A DNA stretch of 64,000 bases from Isochrysis galbana (Eukaryota > Haptophyta > Isochrysidales > Isochrysidaceae): the NCBI GenBank assembly GCA_018136815.1, contig CM030935.1, positions 3,484,299-3,548,298 on the forward strand, in the 5' to 3' direction. Of this stretch, positions 41,746 to 50,902 are shown one piece after another. Made by a program: the position numbers and the translations under genes. The notes below the pieces were generated by a model. It was not told where the DNA came from. It did not search any database and worked only from the letters and a program-made list of their open reading frames with translations. Within the stretch, counting starts at the first letter, position 1; each line of letters starts with the position of its first letter.

Positions 41746-42242
41746 CCCAGGACAAGCTGAGGTACATGTACAGGTGCTGCAAAATGAACTCGTCACAATG
41801 ACGTCTCAGGTGACAACGAACGGAAGCATGGTGGCCTCCATCAGTGCCTCCGTTGATTCTTTGGACTTGCTCGCACTTCGCACGCCCCCCTGTTGCTCGG
41901 AGCCCTTGTCCAATTCGAATGCATGTCGACCCGTGTCCTACGGGACGTCGGGGCCCCCGTTCCGCACACTCTCTAACGCTCAGCAACGTGTGTTTGGGAT
42001 CCGCTCACACCCCTCTGCCTTCGTCGCTGACGACGTCGACCATGGACAAATGCGCGTGCGAGTTGAGCATCGTCGTGTGTATACCCGTTATCGATTTTGC
42101 AGCGACACCAACCATGAAATGGAAGCTTTGATGGTATCTATTCTGGGGACTTTCCACTCGATGCTTCGACCGAACATCCACCGAAGGATACCCCAGACGG
42201 CGTTATGGAAATCTTCACCCTGAGTGTTTTCCACATTGGTCC
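41746..42242. other. Unique sequence, possible exon
   Basis: An open frame to 42223 (+) carries EVHVQVLQNELVTMTSQV and MRVRVEHRRVYTRYRF, which looks more coding than the flanks, but no start, splice site or family could be fixed. Confidence 0.25.
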
Positions 42243-42431
42243 TCACATGTGCCAACCAAAAGCTCGATGTAGGTGAATGTACAGCTCCTTCTCCTTGTTG
42301 TTATTCAGAGCTCGATCAATTTCGTACCGCCACATGTAGTTGTCGGGTGCCGTGCTCCTAAGGATATCCTTGATATTGTTCGGATTTAGTACTGTTACGT
42401 AATCTATGTCAACATCGCTAGTGCTGGGCAT
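42243..42431 (-). CDS. Small AT-rich orphan ORF, 62 residues
   Basis: ATG at 42431 to stop at 42243. The peptide has IDYVTVLNPNNIKDILRS and MWRYEIDRALNNNKEKELYI, mixed and globular-looking. It is less GC-rich than its surroundings and adjoins the minisatellite at 42557. I recognise no family. It may be a fragment of a transferred gene. Confidence 0.35.
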   Translation of the reverse strand: MPSTSDVDIDYVTVLNPNNIKDILRSTAPDNYMWRYEIDRALNNNKEKELYIHLHRAFGWHM

Positions 42432-42556
42432 GTATGATAGTATCGTATAATAGTATCGTACATATTTTTGTGTCACGCACCAACTCGAGCGGGATGCATC
42501 AGTCCTCTTGCCAAACGAGTGGATAGCGCTACCCTCATGATCCCCACGATCCTCCG

Positions 42557-42672
42557 CGATTGAACGCTTTTCCATGCGGTGGGGGTGATGGCGATTGAAC
42601 GCGTTCCACGTGTAGGCTGATGGTGATTGAACGCTTTTCCATGCGGTGGGTGATGGTGATTGAGCGCTTCTC
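42557..42672 (+). repeat. 33-bp minisatellite, second short array
   Basis: Four units of the gattgaacgcttttccatg family (compare 36254-36580), with gcggtggg in place of tatgttgg. Confidence 0.8.
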
Positions 42673-43540
42673 GCCTGCGGACGAGGCTGCCCCACCGTTG
42701 CCATGGGACTCGGAGGGGGCTTACGAGCCCTACCGAGTCACCCCCGATCGCGTCGCCGCGGTCCCGACCGCCCCACGCCCTCGCGTCCTGGCAGAAGATA
42801 CACCCGGCATCACAATTCCCAACCCCAACCCTCTGTTTTAACGTTTTAACTGTTTTTCGACCCCCCCACCCCCCCACTGTTTTCCCCATCTAGGAGTGGT
42901 AGGTGTTGGTGTTGGCCCCGAATCCCGAATCTTCAAATGTTTTCTTTTGCTCCTCCCTATACGCCACACTTCGTCTTCGCTCTCTCTGCCAATAGGTTTG
43001 TAATTTCGCCTGTTCGCTAGGGTGGAATCTTCGCGTGCGAGGTCGAAATTTGTTTATTTGAGTAACTTGTCAAGTACGGCTCCCTACCACGCCCGCTGCT
43101 CCACCCCCTCGTGCAGCGCGCAGTGCGCGCGGTTGGCGCCGGTTGCCGCCCCGAGAGACGAGATCGCGCCGGCTTCTCGCAGACAGATCACAGATCGCCC
43201 CACGCCGCCCCAAGCCCGGTGGGGGTCAGCGACGCAGCGAGGCGCGAGACGGTACACGCCGCCATCGTGTAGGGAGTAGAGAGAGGGTCGAGGGGAAAGG
43301 GGAGGCGGGGAAGAGGCGGCAGGGGGGGCGGGAAGTGGCGGGGGAGGAGGAAGGGGAGGGGGGGGAGAGGGGGGGAGGACGTGGCGGTCTCGCCTCGCTC
43401 GCGGCGAGATTTGGAGGAAGAGAGGGAGGAGAGGTTCAAAAGCACCTCGAGCTCGGAGAGAGTGAGAGAGGGTGCGAGAGAGAAGAGGGAGAGTACTCTG
43501 AGGGTTGTACTCGTAGCTGCCACACCCCGCCACGCTGGCC

Positions 43541-43578
<38 letters not shown>

Positions 43579-44052
43579 CCCCCCCCCCCCCCCCCCCCGT
43601 CTTCCTCCGCGTGTCTCCCGCACCTCCCCCCCCCCCCTCTCCTCGCCCCCTCTGCCTGCTGCCCCTCCCCCGAAGAGAGTGGGGAGCCGACCCCCACTCC
43701 CTCACACCCTTCCCCGCCACTTCCCCGACTCTTCTCCCATCACACATCCATCCATCCCTATCCCCTTCAGATCGTCGCGCAACTCCTCCCCATGCTATCA
43801 CGTCTTTTCTTTAAGCTGAAACACCCCTTCTCTTCTGTTCCCTCGCGGTCGTCTCCCTCGTCGGCCCACTTTCTCCCCCTCCCCCTCTTCCTCTCGCTTC
43901 CCCCCTCCCCCCATCCCTCATCCCCCATGCCTGAGACGCGCACCTTCCGCGTCTCTCCCTCCCTCCCTCCCTCCCTCCCTCCCTCCCTCCCTCCCTCCCT
44001 CCCTCCCTCCCTCTCCCTCACCCACCCCACCCTACCCCACCCAACCTGCCCC
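42673..44052 (+). promoter_or_regulatory. Leader of the RCC1 gene, purine then pyrimidine blocks
   Basis: 43260-43480 is GA- and G-rich on the coding strand. 43540-44035 is CT- and C-rich, with C runs of up to 21, a (CT)n run at 43545-43577 and (CCCT)n at 43960-44012. The frame of the RCC1 protein is open through most of this, but the text is only low complexity. Role inferred from position. Confidence 0.4.
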
Positions 44053-46377
44053 ATGGAGGAAGACTCCGAGGCCAACAGTCCGATAGGCCTGCTGCAGCTC
44101 CATGAGGACGCACTCGTCGCCGTCCTCTTGCGGGCACTGGAGGAGCCTCCCACCCAACTTGTGCGCACACTTCGCCACACCGCCGCCGCGCTCGCAGCCA
44201 GCTGCTCCTTCTTCTCCCGCGGACTGGGAGCACACGCGCTCGAGGCGGCCGCGCTCCATGCAGTCAGTGCGCTGCTCGGCGTGCCGCACGTGGCCGTGGC
44301 CGCGGCCACGCTCTCCGACTCGACGTTCCACGCCATCCTCTTTGCGCTTCGCACGCACGAGAGCGCCGCACCGGTCGCGTGCGGAGGCTGCCACACCCTA
44401 CTGCGCGTGCCACTGCGTACCCCGCACAGGGGCGCGACAGCTGGCCGGCGGCCGCTGCAGCCGGTCCTGCTCTCGTGCGGATCCAACGAGGCGGGACAGC
44501 TGGGAAACGGAAGCCGCGCTATCTTCAATGCGGCAGTGGTGCTACCCACCACGTCGTATGACACCGCGGAGTACACGGCGCGTCGCTCGCGCCAGCTCGA
44601 GATATCTGACCCGTCGTGCCCATCGTTGGTTGATAGCCTCGATGGTGCCCACGTGGCCGCAGTGGCTGCTGGCCACGCCCACTCGCTCGCGCTCACGCAC
44701 GACGGGCACGTCTACGCGTGGGGTGACACCAGATCCGGGCAGTGCGGCGCGCCGGCCACCCTCGTCACGGTGCTCACGCCGCGGCTGATCCCATTCTTGG
44801 CAAGGCGCGTCGCGCAGGTGGCCGCCGGGCAACTGCACTCAGCCTTCCTGCTCACCTCGGGCGAGGTCTACTGCTGCGGCGAGAACAGCTCGGGCCAGCT
44901 CGGCGTCGATGACCACGGTCCAGCAGGCGTGATGGCGTTTTCCACGCCCCAGCGCGTACGACTTCCCGGGCGCGTGATCACCATCGCAACAGGGGGCTTC
45001 CACACGCTAGCGGTATGCGAGGGCGTTAGCCGTGAAGTGTGGGGATGGGGATCTGGGTCGGCGGGCCAGCTGGGCGTAAACGGCGTCCGGCGCCTCGCCA
45101 CCCCACCCCCTCCACCGCAGTATGGCCCTGCGACCAACGCCGGGCCGGCCGCGGCCGGCGACGGGGTAGGCGGCTCGATGCTGCAATTTGAGAGCGCCGC
45201 GGTACCCACGCGCGTGCGTGGGTGGTGTCACGGTGAGAGGCCGAGCGACCGTGCTCTGCATGACGATCACGGCGAGCACGGCGCCGCTTCTGGCGGTCAG
45301 CTTCCAGCGGCGTGGCAAGGGGATGAGGGGGGGACGCTGCCTCCGTGCGCTCAGCTCGCCGCCGGCCTTTACCACTCACTATTCCTCACCATTGCCGGCG
45401 TTGCCATGCGCACGGGCGGCGAGTTAGGACCAAGCCATCCGTCAACGGTGCATGCGCCCGAAGCAATCGCGGCCATCGCGCACTTGCGCGTTGTTCGGAT
45501 CGCTGCCGGTGCGCTACATTCTGCATTCATCACCGCCGACGGCGAGTTGTGGACCTGTGGAGCGCACAAGTATGGACGGCTCGGCCTCCCCGCCAACCTT
45601 CCACCAGAAATATCGATGCCCCAGCCGTCTATTGCTTGGCCGCCTCTTGCCGCGGCAGCAGAGGTTGAGGCACAGTGCGAGCGGCGTGGCGCACAAGCTG
45701 GATCACGTGCGAGCCCCTCTAGCGGGCTAGTCACGCCGTCCTCCCTGGGGACGCTCCCGATGCGACCGCTCGCGCAGCCCTCATCGTCGGCCAAGAGTGT
45801 GAGAGGCGCCAGCTCCTCTTCCGGCATTGCAAGTCCTGCCGGAGGTCACGAGGATCAGGCCGCGCCCGATGGTGCAGCCGCAACCGCAGTCAAACTACCT
45901 GTGCCTTCTGCTCCCGCTGCACCTTCTGCTCCCGTTGCCGGGATGGGCTCCCATGTGCCGGCTATTTCCCTACTCGTCACGACAGACAACATCCCTCGCC
46001 GGGTGCCCTTGCCAGGGTGTGTACGCGCACGGTGGGTTAGCGCAGGCGCTGAGCACACGGTTGTGTTGACCACGGACCAGGCAGCCCCGCCCCTCTGCTT
46101 TGGGCGTAACGTTTTTGGTCAGCTCGGAACGGCTGATCGGCGCGCTCGTGGCTTCCCCGCCGATGAGATGAAAATTCCCGAGACGGTCGGAGAAATGCGC
46201 GATGGCTTGACCGCCGCGATGATCTCGGCTGAGTTGGACGAGGGCGAGCTTTCTGCCGACTCCCAAGGGGCACAGAACAGGCGGGGATCGACAGCAGGCA
46301 CCTTATCAGATGATCAAGAGGCAGAGAAGGCGGCGCCACCTGTGCCCATTTGCCGCGTACTTTCGCGATGGGGATGA
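44053..46377 (+). CDS. RCC1-repeat (beta-propeller) protein
   Basis: 774 residues from the ATG at 44053 (MEEDSEANSPIGLLQL) with no intron. The frame extends further upstream only through Ser/Pro/Leu low-complexity text, so this start is chosen. Seven RCC1-type blades are visible by their G-x-G-x-x-x-GQLG pattern: SCGSNEAGQLGNG, AWGDTRSGQCGAP, CCGENSSGQLGVD, GWGSGSAGQLGVN, then LAAGLYHSLFLT, TCGAHKYGRLGLP and CFGRNVFGQLGTA, each next to an AAGxxHS strand. The N-terminal 90 residues are helical and contain LHEDALVAVLLRAL, which could be an F-box-like module. A Ser/Ala/Pro-rich insert lies between blades 6 and 7 (residues ~545-640). RCC1 folds act as exchange factors or protein scaffolds; nothing here identifies a Ran exchange factor specifically. 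Confidence 0.88.
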   Translation: MEEDSEANSPIGLLQLHEDALVAVLLRALEEPPTQLVRTLRHTAAALAASCSFFSRGLGAHALEAAALHAVSALLGVPHVAVAAATLSDSTFHAILFALRTHESAAPVACGGCHTLLRVPLRTPHRGATAGRRPLQPVLLSCGSNEAGQLGNGSRAIFNAAVVLPTTSYDTAEYTARRSRQLEISDPSCPSLVDSLDGAHVAAVAAGHAHSLALTHDGHVYAWGDTRSGQCGAPATLVTVLTPRLIPFLARRVAQVAAGQLHSAFLLTSGEVYCCGENSSGQLGVDDHGPAGVMAFSTPQRVRLPGRVITIATGGFHTLAVCEGVSREVWGWGSGSAGQLGVNGVRRLATPPPPPQYGPATNAGPAAAGDGVGGSMLQFESAAVPTRVRGWCHGERPSDRALHDDHGEHGAASGGQLPAAWQGDEGGTLPPCAQLAAGLYHSLFLTIAGVAMRTGGELGPSHPSTVHAPEAIAAIAHLRVVRIAAGALHSAFITADGELWTCGAHKYGRLGLPANLPPEISMPQPSIAWPPLAAAAEVEAQCERRGAQAGSRASPSSGLVTPSSLGTLPMRPLAQPSSSAKSVRGASSSSGIASPAGGHEDQAAPDGAAATAVKLPVPSAPAAPSAPVAGMGSHVPAISLLVTTDNIPRRVPLPGCVRARWVSAGAEHTVVLTTDQAAPPLCFGRNVFGQLGTADRRARGFPADEMKIPETVGEMRDGLTAAMISAELDEGELSADSQGAQNRRGSTAGTLSDDQEAEKAAPPVPICRVLSRWG

Positions 46378-47859
46378 TGGCTCCAGATGAGGGTGCCCGC
46401 ACGCGCGCTTATTGCCTTCCTGAACTTGCTGGGATCCTGGCATCGGTTTGGCTTTTTGCTCGCCATACCAACCTGCATGGTGTTTATCACCGCGAGCTGC
46501 ATGCCTACCCTTGGTGCGCACAGCTCTCAGTCTCACGTCCTCCGGCGAAAGATTTGTATACTAGTTTCACATTTCGAGATCACGCCACAAGACACGGCCG
46601 ATCAGTGCCCTCCGTTGGAAGTTTGTCACGCATGGCAATACTTTCACCTATCACTCACGCGCCTTTCATCAAACGGCTGAGGTTCACCTCCTCGTCAACT
46701 AGATTCACTCCAGGTGCGCGCGCAGCCGTTAGATCGAATTATTGGCGTGTGCTGCCTCGCGCGGCGTGACGCACGCCTTCAGTGTTGGAGGAAATGCTAG
46801 CCAACTGCATCTACACACTGGTGCCACGGTACGGCCGTCGCACCGAGTACTTTGTCCTACCTTACCCGAGAACCAAGCCTCCCGTCGAGGGCTCCGCCCC
46901 AAAATGGTCTCGCTCGCCAGACTTCAGAGACACCGCCAGGTCGGGGTGAAACTACTGCCGATGACCGCATCATGTACATGCAAGCTCTCGACTGATGCGT
47001 GTCTTATTTGTTTGTTTCTCCGACGTTATGCCCGGCCTACCTCTCGTTATACATCTCACCACCTGTGATGAAGATCCATGAAGTTTGTTTGTTTCTCCGA
47101 CGTTATGCCCGGCCTACCTCTCGTTATACATCTCACCACCTGTGATGAAGATCCATGAAGACGATCGCATTGCAACGCCGTGGCGAGTATGTAATGGTGT
47201 TGGTGGTATTGTAGTTCCTTTTATGATTCGACGTGCCTGGATAGATGAAAAGTCGTAGCTGGCTCACCGTCTCATCGATCCCAGTCGCGCTGCCATTACC
47301 GCATGACCGCATGCTCTTATTCAACTGCAAGAAGGTAAGAATGGCAATGCTCTATATGCAATATCTTGGTTTTGTTATTTCCCTGGCAACTATCGTTAAA
47401 CCGATATGGTCATGGGGCGCGCGCCGCGCCGCTCCGCTCCCCTCCCCTCTTGCCGCCAACCCCGCTGAGATGGACGATCCGCTCATGGACACCTCGATGC
47501 TGTCGAAGCGACCCCGCCACGACGACCCACCCAGCCAGGCGCACACCAGCGCCACCGCGCGCCACTCCCAGAACCAGAACACCGCGAACAGCGCGACAGA
47601 TGCCGAACTCGCCATGCTGATGCTGACAGCCATGCTGCAGCACAGGCACCACATCTCTTCCCAAAGCCACCCTAACCCTAGCCACAAGTCACACACCTCC
47701 CCCTGGAAATGCCTCAGGCCGGGTCCCTACACCGCCGCGGTACCGCCCTCGCGCATCAGCATCAGCGCGGCGAGGGTCCGGCCCGGCCTCTCCACCAAGA
47801 CACCCCCCATGGGGGGCTGACGGAAACGTACGAAAGGTATCGTTCCGTCAACTATCTGT
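46378..47859. other. No firm gene; contains a 77-bp duplication
   Basis: An open frame 47245-47820 (+) includes EMDDPLMDTSMLSKRPRHDD and an Ala/Met/Leu helix, but I recognise no family; it may be the start of a gag-like ORF. The rest is unremarkable. Confidence 0.3.
47007..47160 (+). repeat. Perfect 77-bp tandem duplication
   Basis: 47007-47083 and 47084-47160 are identical, starting tttgtttgtttctccgacg and ending gatccatgaag. No base differs. Confidence 0.97.
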
Positions 47860-48301
47860 TTACTGCCGGAGCATGCAAATGGATGCTTCAAACGACATTT
47901 CGTCCCTGCTCGCCAACGCCTTGACGGGTGCCCATGAGGTGCTGGGGGAGCCTATTCACAACACAAGAGGTCGAGATTGTAGTATGGAATTATGGAGAAA
48001 ATAGGCCCAGGGGCGAAGCAGCCATTTGGATGCTTCAGTTTACCAAATAATCCACGTGTGCACGTTAGAAAGAGGTGTGAGAGGTTGAGGGGAGGGCGGC
48101 GCGGCGCAACGGAGTGGGACTGGGAGGGAGGGGGGGGGGGGGGGGGAGGGGGGGGGAGGGGGGGGGGATCGGGAAAAATTTGATCATCTCTTTCTTCGCG
48201 GAAAGCGTCGATTATATCGTTGAACATGTCTTCCTCTCTTCTCTCACCTCAAAAAACGAAACTTCGAAGCATCCATTTGCATGCTGCGCTCCCGGCAGTA
48301 A
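47860..48301. mobile_element. MITE-like element with 30-bp terminal inverted repeats
   Basis: ttactgccggagcatgcaaa with the following tggatgcttc (47860-47889) is matched by its reverse complement at 48266-48301, which has a small insertion. The interior, 440 bp in total, has a G-run (48128-48165) and no ORF of note. Confidence 0.6.
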
Positions 48302-48479
48302 AGAGTTATGGGACATCAATCGAATGGAGCCATCAAATGTGCATAGTCATTTATACAACAATATTGCTGACTTTTAGGGTGTGTGATTGCTCCACGCGCT
48401 TTGATATCCATTGTATTATTGCCACATTACGTTTCGCACACACCATAACTAAATCTGCCGTAAAATTCTCCTCTACCCG

Positions 48480-49325
48480 TCACCGACAGTAGATAGTTTG
48501 TCGCATTCGCGAATCGACACTCGATAGGCTTCGCTCTTCTCTCTTCTCTTCGTCGTTCGGTATTATCGTTATAATTCTCTCGTTCTCGTTCTCGGTCAAA
48601 AGCTTCGCTTGGACGCATAGGATCTTGGGTTGTGGAGCGCCCTCTCTCTTTCTCTCGAAGAGAATGGAAGTTTCCCCACCTTTCTTCATCCTAGGCGCCT
48701 CGCAAATAGGTTTAATTCGCTATCTTCTCCGCGTTTCTTTATCTACTTCAGTGGTTGCAATCAGGTTTAATTTGCAATCTCTTCGCATCTCCCCCTTAGA
48801 CACACCGCATCTCTCTCGTCTTATTCGATAAGTCTTTTGGAATCCTGTGCGGCAGGATTGCCCCTCGTTTCCGTTATGGTGCGATTCCCCTTCCAGACGG
48901 GATCGCCGACAGATCGCCTTCTGATCGTCGTCCGTCGTCGTCTGGCCGGAGTGTTTGGGTTTGATTTCAGTCGAGTTATGTGAGAAAGCCGTGGGGCGAG
49001 AGTCGGAGTGTTTTCCTGGGTGTCCGTTGTCCGTCGTCCTGTCGTCAGTCGTCATCCGTCGCTCTCGCTCTCGTCGTTCTCGCTCTCGTAACACTCATAC
49101 CCTACAATCTCTCCTCGCCTCGCCAGCCCCTGCCATCACAGCCCTCCTCTCATTCACCCTCGCCTCTCGCCGCTCGCTCGATGTCGCTCTCGCCGCCGTC
49201 CTCGCCCTCGCCCAAGCCCGCTTGCCCGCCTTCCTCTGCTGACGGGCTTCAGCTCGTCAGCACCTCCGAAGTCGTCCCCTCAGCCGCGCCTGCCGCCGGC
49301 ATGCCTCCTTCCTCATTGCCCTCAG
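48480..49325 (+). repeat. Dispersed repeat of about 600 bp (copy 2, with 240-bp insertion)
   Basis: Aligns with 25435-26045. Similarity is interrupted between about 48690 and 48935, then resumes at gtcgtcgtctggccggagtg. A Ser/Pro-rich open frame runs 48980-49486 in this copy. Confidence 0.9.
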
Positions 49326-49480
49326 GCCCTATGGGCCATCCCAATTCGTCAGGTGTAGAATCCTTCCCGGTGCGTCCCGCGCTGGACGTCTCAATGGGGG
49401 TCTTCCCCACCTCTGCAGAGTCGGGCATCATGCCTGCCCTGCCCCCTTTCTGCTCTCCGGACGGTCATCCACCACCACCT

Positions 49481-50130
49481 TCATGACCAAGGCGGCTTCT
49501 CCTCCACAAGCTCTACGCCCAGCTTTTGGAACAGGTTCGCGATGCTCTCCCGTTCAGGAAGGCCGATAATATATAAGCTCACTTTCGACGCTTGCCCGGT
49601 CCATTGCCAGCAGAGGCGCAAGCGAGACGGCGGGGGGCAGTTGCCGAGTAGATTGGGAAGCGCCACGACTAGGAGAATAGCTTCCATGAGCACTGGGAGG
49701 CTAATCGATTGAAAGCGCAGATCCGGCTGGCATTCGATTGCTGCGACGATGAATTGCAGTTGGTTTAAGATTGGGCAAGAGTGGGGGGATGCTTTTGGAT
49801 GAGCGAGAGGAACCGTTGTACCCTGGGGTGAGCCATAGGGAAACGTTGGAGCAACTCCTGCTTCTTTGCCTCGAACACCAGTTCCATGTCATGGTCGGGG
49901 TCATCGAGCAAGATGGCGCTCTTGATGAGAACGTCGAGAGCGACGACGTGTGCGCTTTGGGTGTACGGCGTGAGAGTGCGCTTGGCCGCAGGCTCGCCGA
50001 CTTTCGAGTCGGTCCCCTCCTGGATGCACTTGCGCTTGGTGGCAGTCTGGGAGCGCTCTTCGAGTTGAAGATTGTTGGAGTGAGCGTCTGGCGTCGTAGC
50101 GCTGGTGGCGACCGGTGTCTGCATGAGCAC
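49481..50130 (-). pseudogene. Frameshifted gag-like or unknown ORF
   Basis: Frame one, 50130-49765, reads through TATKRKCIQEG, EPAAKRTLTPYTQSAH and VFEAKKQELLQRFPMAHPRV and stops at 49765. Text that looks like its continuation (ILNQLQFIVAAIECQPDLRF, then WTGQASKVSLYIIGLPERES) runs in the -1 frame from about 49775 to 49481. One base lost near 49773 would explain this. The basic N-terminus and helical body are gag-like, but there are no zinc knuckles or polymerase, so the identity is open. Confidence 0.4.
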
Positions 50131-50902
50131 CTCGACGGACGAGCAGCAAGTTCGGGCTTGAGGAGGAAGAAGAGGAGGAAGAAGAGGAGGAGAGGAGGAA
50201 TGGCAGAGGAGAAAGGAGAAAGAAGCAGCGAGGATGGAGGGTGTCCCGGGTAGTAGGTGAGGAAGGGCAGGAGGAAGGAGGGGGAGGAGGGAGCCTGGCT
50301 TTTCTCCGCTTAGCGTTTTCGCACATAACGTTAAGTAAAAAACAAAACTACCGCCAGGTCCTCTTTCGACGGAACGCGACTTAAAAGCTCTGCGGAGAGA
50401 GAGGAGGGGAGCGAGGCGTGCTCCATGACCATGACCCGATCCCGATCGTTATAATGATATTTAGGGGTGCGGAGGTGAAAAAAAGTGAACCTCTGTCGAG
50501 TCGAGCGTTGCCGGAGGGCTCTGGGCCACTCCGTCGCGAGCGGCACCGGCGGTTAGCGCGGCGCTTTGGCTTTGGCCCTCCTCCCTCCTCCTCCCCGCCA
50601 GGAGTCGAGAGAATGATGAATGAGATTCTGGATTGGGAGTAGGAGTAGGGCAACTCCATTTGGGATTTTGGACTGGGGGACGGTCGGCGAACGATGGTCG
50701 ATAGAGGGCAGGACGTGGCCAGAAAGCTCCTCGGCCCCAAACTTCACTGAGGCCGAAGAGCTCCTCGGCAGAGGCCAACTTCCAACTTTTCGAAGGCAAG
50801 CTCGCCGAACCCCTCTAAAATTAGAAACCCCTGAGCGAAAACTCTTCTCTCAGTGCAGAGAACAATAAGACGAGCGAGCCGAGTGCGGCTGGCGAGGCGC
50901 CG
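50131..50902. other. Repeat-bearing 5' flank of the TTLL12-like gene
   Basis: gcgttttcgcacataacgtt at 50311-50330 is a copy of the motif at 15211 and 40630. 50494-50595 is the third copy, inverted, of the gccgccggtgccg repeat. No gene. Confidence 0.6.
50494..50595 (-). repeat. gccgccggtgccg dispersed repeat (copy 3)
   Basis: Its reverse complement matches 30570-30655, including gagggccaaag and gccgcgcta, and ends before a run of seven T on the minus strand. Confidence 0.75.

Noticed and set aside
40510-41986. Several 170-345-codon ORFs rich in Asn/Pro/Thr/Gln or Gly/Trp/Leu
   Set aside because: They are translations of the 17-bp foldback satellite in different frames.
43381-44052. N-terminal extension of the RCC1 protein by 224 residues
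   Set aside because: The extension is only Ser/Pro/Leu runs from the CT-rich leader; the first non-repetitive start is at 44053.
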